A stretch of DNA of 32,282 nucleotides from Gammaproteobacteria bacterium. GTDB lineage: Bacteria; Pseudomonadota; Gammaproteobacteria; Steroidobacterales; Woeseiaceae. Made by a program: the position numbers and the translations under genes. Below the pieces are notes generated by a model that was not told where the DNA came from, made no database searches, and was given only the letters and a program-made list of their open reading frames with translations. The number at the start of each line of letters is the position of its first letter. Position 1 is the stretch's first letter. Location of the stretch: NCBI GenBank assembly GCA_029863125.1, contig JAOTWB010000029.1, positions 1 through 32,282 of the forward strand, read 5' to 3'. Positions 28,911-32,282 of this stretch are shown piece by piece.

Positions 28911-30416
28911 ATGCAGACATTTGCCGATCCTTTGATGCGCGCCGTTCAAGTGGCGGGCGACCGTACAGCCGTGATTTCTGAGGGTCGCGGCTTTACGTTC
29001 CGGGAACTGAACTCGCGCTGTCGCCGGCTGGCGGCCGTACTGAAAAGCAAGGGTGCCGAACGCGGTGATCGCATTGCCGTGCTCGCCGCCAACACCAATC
29101 ATCACCTCGAGAGTTACGTGGCGATTCCGGCGGCCGGCTACGCTATCGTGCCGCTCAATACGCGTCATGCCGGCCCCGAACTCGAGTACGCGATCAAGGA
29201 TGCCGGTGTCAAATTACTCCTGACGGACCGTGATCCGGGCAAATTGTCTGAACTTGTTGAGACAGTCGTAATGATTCCCGACGAGTACGACGCGCTGCTC
29301 GAGGAAGCCGAGGAAATGGAGTTCGGGGTCGGCATCAGCGAAGACTCGCTGGCCGGCCTGTTTTACACGGGCGGCACGACGGGTGCGTCGAAAGGCGTGA
29401 TGCTGACGCACAGAAACCTGATCGCGAATACCTTTCACTTCATGACCATGGCGCCGCCCGCGGCGGACAGCGTCTTCCTGGTCATGGCGCCGATGTTTCA
29501 CGCCGCCGGCTCGAACGGCATACTCGGCGGCATCTGGACCGGCAGCTGCCAGATTCCGCTCAAAGTCTTCGACCCGGCGACGGCGCTCGATCTCATCGAA
29601 AAGCACAGAGTCACACACACGCTGGGCGTGCCGACCATGATCGCGGCCATTGCCGAACTGCAGCACCGAGAACCGCGCGACACGAGCTCGCTCATCATGG
29701 TGGCGCACGGCGGCTCGCCGATCGCAACGGAAGTCGTGCGGCGCGCCGCCAAAGCGTTTCCGACGGCCGAGTTCGTGCACGTGTATGGCATGACGGAAGC
29801 CTCACCACTGGTCACCGGTCTTCGCAATGAACAGGATCTGCTGGATGTCGATCGCAGCCGATCCTGCGGACAGTCGTTAATCGGTGTGCAGGTAAAAATC
29901 ATTGACAACGGCGGCAATGAGCTGCCGACGGGCGAGGTTGGCGAACTTGCGGCGCGCGGTCCCAACATCATGCAAGGCTACTGGAACAAGCCCGAGCAAA
30001 CGGCCGAAGTTCTGAAAGACGGCTGGTATCGCTCCGGCGACATGGGTTACATGGACAAGGAAGGCTTCGTGTTCCTCGTCGATCGCGCCAAGGACATGAT
30101 CGTCAGCGGCGGCGAGAACGTGTATTGCACGGAAGTGGAGGAGGCGCTCTACAAGCATCCCGCCGTGCTCGAAGCAGCGGTCTTTGGCGTGCCGGATGAG
30201 GCCTGGGGCGAAGCCGTACACGCAGTTGTAGTGCCTCGCAAAAAAGTAACGCCCAAGGAATTGATTGACTTTTGCCGCACGCAGATAGCGGGCTACAAGT
30301 TGCCCAAAGCAATCACGCTGTCGTCCGAAGAATTGCCGAAATCCGGCCCCGGCAAAATACTCAAGCGGGAGTTGCGGGAGCCGTTCTGGGAAGGACGCGA
30401 CCGCAAGGTCAACTGA
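28911..30416 (+). CDS. Long-chain acyl-CoA synthetase (AMP-binding, ANL superfamily)
   Basis: 501 residues, normal for the family. ATP grip YTGGTTGASKGV (152-163), MFHAAGSNG, VYGMTEASP (A5 motif), GWYRSGDMGYMD (A7), DRAKDMIVSGGENVYCTEVEE (A8 region; listed in two halves by strand) and the terminal KSGPGK-I-L with catalytic K482 are all present. So both adenylation and thioester-forming conformations should work. Substrate: a carboxylic acid such as a fatty acid; chain length cannot be read. Divergent transcription from the acyl-CoA dehydrogenase block suggests a shared catabolic role. AAGAAGAG stands about 11 nt before ATG 28911. The reading frame is open much further upstream but those residues overlap the REP-like element and lack similarity. 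It converges with the ParA-like gene (30-bp gap). Confidence 0.95.
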   Translation: MQTFADPLMRAVQVAGDRTAVISEGRGFTFRELNSRCRRLAAVLKSKGAERGDRIAVLAANTNHHLESYVAIPAAGYAIVPLNTRHAGPELEYAIKDAGVKLLLTDRDPGKLSELVETVVMIPDEYDALLEEAEEMEFGVGISEDSLAGLFYTGGTTGASKGVMLTHRNLIANTFHFMTMAPPAADSVFLVMAPMFHAAGSNGILGGIWTGSCQIPLKVFDPATALDLIEKHRVTHTLGVPTMIAAIAELQHREPRDTSSLIMVAHGGSPIATEVVRRAAKAFPTAEFVHVYGMTEASPLVTGLRNEQDLLDVDRSRSCGQSLIGVQVKIIDNGGNELPTGEVGELAARGPNIMQGYWNKPEQTAEVLKDGWYRSGDMGYMDKEGFVFLVDRAKDMIVSGGENVYCTEVEEALYKHPAVLEAAVFGVPDEAWGEAVHAVVVPRKKVTPKELIDFCRTQIAGYKLPKAITLSSEELPKSGPGKILKRELREPFWEGRDRKVN

Positions 30417-30445
30417 GACCCGGCCGGCCGATCAGCGCTCAACGG

Positions 30446-31180
30446 CTATGTCGATGAAGACGAGAGCATCTTCGGCAGCGGATTAAAGCGGGACATCAGG
30501 CCCGGCTGAAGCGTCTTCACCAGCAGCTGATCGAGCCAGTCGACGATCGGCTCCATCGCTTCAATGTCGTGTTTTACTCTGTGGTAGGGCAGTTCATAAA
30601 TACCGAGGCCGCGCTCGGCGGCGTGCACGTAATTCTGGCTGTCGCGAAGTACCGCGATCGTTGGCGTTTCGAAGCCATGCAGGATTTGCAGCAGCACGGC
30701 GAGGCTCCTCGTGTTTTGCCGCGTGCGGTTCGCGACAACGGCCACCGGCCGCTCGAAATCGGTGAGCTGCAGCAGCCTGGCAATGAACTGGGCCGTGGCC
30801 TGGACGTCGAAAGCCGAGGGCAGGATCGGAATCAGGATACAGTCGGCGTCGTGGGTCAGCTCGGCAATCTCGCGCTGACGCAGGGCGGCGGGCGTGTCGA
30901 TGATGACCGCCCCGGATTCTCTGGGCCTGTTAAACGGCCAGCCGCGCCGTGGGGCTAACTCGTCGATGCTGATGCCGATGATCTCTGCGCGATCCGGCGG
31001 GCGCCTTTCCAGCCAGCGCGTCGTATAGCCGATCGGATCGGTGTCGATAAGCGTTGGCGGCGGCCCGCGCAGCGCAAAATAGCTCGCCAGGTTGGTGGCC
31101 AGCGTGGTCTTGCCGCAACCGCCCTTGGGGTTGAGAATGACGATCTTGTTCGCGTCGTCTCGATATGCAGCCGTAGTCAT
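30446..31180 (-). CDS. ParA/MinD-like P-loop ATPase (orphan)
   Basis: 244 residues. The deviant Walker A is K19-G-G-C-G-K24-T-T, with the signature lysine of ParA-type dimerising ATPases. Further landmarks are TLIDTDPIGYTTRW, AVIIDTPAALRQREIAELTHDADCILIPILPS (split after the Walker B Asp) and AVVANRTRQNT. Such ATPases position plasmids, chromosomes or protein clusters using non-specific DNA or membrane binding. No ParB, centromere-like repeat array or cargo gene is visible within the window, so it is an orphan. Length is slightly shorter than chromosomal ParA and there is no N-terminal DNA-binding extension. The ribosome site is weak. It diverges from the PF10118-type gene (62 bp between starts). 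Confidence 0.9.
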   Translation of the reverse strand: MTTAAYRDDANKIVILNPKGGCGKTTLATNLASYFALRGPPPTLIDTDPIGYTTRWLERRPPDRAEIIGISIDELAPRRGWPFNRPRESGAVIIDTPAALRQREIAELTHDADCILIPILPSAFDVQATAQFIARLLQLTDFERPVAVVANRTRQNTRSLAVLLQILHGFETPTIAVLRDSQNYVHAAERGLGIYELPYHRVKHDIEAMEPIVDWLDQLLVKTLQPGLMSRFNPLPKMLSSSST

Positions 31181-31229
31181 TATTTGCTCGAAGCGTGGCC
31201 TTCTGCGTGCCCACTCTTTCTTTGATTGC

Positions 31230-31235
31230 TACAAT
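31230..31235 (+). promoter_or_regulatory. -10 element placed for a leaderless transcript
   Basis: TACAAT ends 7 nt before ATG 31243, with no Shine-Dalgarno site between. A normal start distance would put the first transcribed base on or next to the ATG. The -35 region is poor. Confidence 0.4.
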
Positions 31236-31242
31236 AGACCAT

Positions 31243-32073
31243 ATGCCAAATACTGCTCTTAGTAAAACCCCCGACGACCTGGCGTTCGAGGCGCGCAACC
31301 GGAGCTTCGACCTGCGCGAGCCGCTGGCCGGGGACTGGCACGGCGGCCACGCCTTCCAGACGGCGTTTTTCAACGCGCTGTCGCTGTCGTTCCCCACTGG
31401 GGAGAAGTTTTTTGTCGACAGCGTGAAGTACTACCTGCCGCGTATCGAAGACCCGAAGCTCAAGAAAGACGCCGCCGTGTTCGTGCAACAGGAATTCATC
31501 CATCGGCGCGAACATCAGCGATATAACGAGGTGTTAGCCGAAGTACGCAGGTTCGATCTCGAGAAACTTGAATCGCTATATATTCGTGAGATCAAACGGG
31601 CAAAAAAAGAGCCGCCGATCGTGCAGCTGGCGGCCACCGTCGTACTGGAACACATCACGGCCATGTTCGCGGCAGGTTCGATGCGCAATTTACGCTGGAT
31701 GGACGGCGCGCATCCTGCCATGGCCGAGCTCTGGCAGTGGCACGCGATCGAGGAAACCGAGCATAAGTCAGTCGCCTATGACGTGTACCTCGCCGTCGGC
31801 GGGGAGCGCAAGCTGCTGCGCCAGATGATGCGCATCATACGCATGCGTTTCCCGTACCACGTGTTCCTCTCGATCTGCCAGATGCGCCGGATGGAGGGCA
31901 AGCCGGTTCTGTCGCTGTCGTTCTGGCGCGGGGGCTACGCGTTCCTGTTCGGCCGCGATGGCATTATTCGGGAGGTCGCGAAAGACTTTCGACTGTTCTA
32001 CCGCGACGATTTTCATCCCTGGATGCTGGATAACCGCGAGCTGCTCCAAAAAACAATCGCGATGCAGGGCTGA
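31243..32073 (+). CDS. PF10118-type predicted metal-dependent hydrolase with di-iron-like motifs
   Basis: 276 residues, cytosolic, mostly helical. The order of acidic and histidine motifs is FVQQEFIHRREHQRYN (E then E-H), VVLEHITAMF (E-H) and WHAIEETEHKSVAYDVY (E-E-x-E-H). This arrangement matches the predicted metal-dependent hydrolase family PF10118 and also resembles ferritin-like di-iron carboxylate proteins. Oxygen or hydrolytic chemistry on a lipid-like substrate is possible, but no reaction is known for sure. I choose ATG 31243 over the in-frame reading from 31195, which begins in the promoter area and adds an unrelated segment. The start fits leaderless transcription. It diverges from the orphan ParA-like gene and ends 38 bp before the partial amidohydrolase. 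Confidence 0.82.
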   Translation: MPNTALSKTPDDLAFEARNRSFDLREPLAGDWHGGHAFQTAFFNALSLSFPTGEKFFVDSVKYYLPRIEDPKLKKDAAVFVQQEFIHRREHQRYNEVLAEVRRFDLEKLESLYIREIKRAKKEPPIVQLAATVVLEHITAMFAAGSMRNLRWMDGAHPAMAELWQWHAIEETEHKSVAYDVYLAVGGERKLLRQMMRIIRMRFPYHVFLSICQMRRMEGKPVLSLSFWRGGYAFLFGRDGIIREVAKDFRLFYRDDFHPWMLDNRELLQKTIAMQG

Positions 32074-32111
32074 CTGGTTTCCGAGCCGGGTCTTGAACAC
32101 TGGATGCTCTG

Positions 32112-32282
32112 GTGAAGCTTCTTAAGAGTCTCGTTTTGCTGGCGTTGATAGCTGGCTGTACCGAAGACCCCGGCGATGCCGCCACGACCGAAGACGCCGA
32201 CCTGGTACTGAGCAATGCGCGCGTGTACACGCTGACCTGGGACGAACCCGCGCCAGATGGCGCCGTGATGCCCAATGCCCCG
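32112..32282 (+). CDS. Lipoprotein amidohydrolase, N-terminal part (cut by window edge)
   Basis: Fifty-seven codons from GTG 32112 are visible. A short lipoprotein signal (KLLKSLVLLALIAGC, Cys16) leads into ATTEDADLVLSNARVYTLTWD, the opening beta strand of amidohydrolase (Amidohydro_3-like) enzymes, as in the gene at 7986-9704. The proteins differ clearly in sequence, so this would be a distant paralogue. The metal-binding motifs lie beyond the window. The ribosome site is weak; the ATG at 32104 is out of frame and stops after three codons. Confidence 0.7.
   Translation, partial: MKLLKSLVLLALIAGCTEDPGDAATTEDADLVLSNARVYTLTWDEPAPDGAVMPNAP

Noticed and set aside
1..32282. CRISPR arrays, tRNA/rRNA genes, prophage or complete insertion sequences
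   Set aside because: No regularly spaced repeats, cloverleaf-like segments, rRNA-like blocks, integrase or transposase genes were seen.

Overview
The window looks like chromosomal DNA of a moderately GC-rich, Gram-negative, probably gammaproteobacterial heterotroph. Supporting signs are the many lipobox lipoproteins and signal peptides, c-type cytochromes, an Fnr-type [4Fe-4S] regulator with gammaproteobacterial cysteine spacing, GGDEF/EAL signalling, and small palindromic repeats between genes. The taxon is an inference from gene content. I see no rRNA, tRNA, CRISPR array, prophage or complete transposon. Coding density is high, and only one gap exceeds 300 bases (24655-25017).

Layout. 1-575 (minus) is the 5' part of an MFS transporter gene with an in-frame amber codon. 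642-3752 (plus) is a three-gene run: a Rieske/glutamate-synthase-like fusion, a short-chain dehydrogenase and a methyltransferase. It ends in a strong hairpin shared with a convergent AT-rich ABM-domain gene (3785-4096). An Fnr-like regulator (4292-5044) has a recognisable promoter and a TTG start. It converges on a CsgG-domain protein (5096-6232). 6437-9704 (plus) holds an alpha/beta hydrolase, a HEAT-like protein and a lipoprotein amidohydrolase. 9755-14286 (minus) encodes a periplasmic ABC-type substrate-binding lipoprotein, a membrane GGDEF/EAL protein overlapping it by ATGA, and a membrane-anchored coiled-coil/HhH protein.

14467-17309 (plus) is a translationally coupled pair of exported hydrolases (M20 peptidase and SxxK serine hydrolase). 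17430-18413 has two convergent haem-c lipoproteins. A VOC protein (18614-19021) and a large beta-propeller lipoprotein (19129-21099) follow. Next comes a tight pair of a metallophosphoesterase (apparently leaderless) and an ExeA-like AAA ATPase with a C-terminal FHA domain (21125-23350). A 48-bp palindrome and a small one-TM protein follow, then a DUF4382-type lipoprotein (minus) and a secreted endonuclease/exonuclease/phosphatase-family protein (plus).

26330-30416 is a fatty-acid-type block: an acyl-CoA dehydrogenase and a flavin-binding split-barrel protein on minus, divergent from an acyl-CoA ligase. The window closes with an orphan ParA-like ATPase (minus), a divergent PF10118-type protein with di-iron-like motifs, and the first 57 codons of a second amidohydrolase lipoprotein.

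The best candidates for under-described biology are the metallophosphoesterase + AAA-FHA pair, the substrate-binding-protein/GGDEF-EAL pair (analogous to NspS-MbaA of Vibrio cholerae), the Rieske-FMN barrel fusion, and the families of interspersed palindromes. No classical defence system or biosynthetic cluster was recognised.
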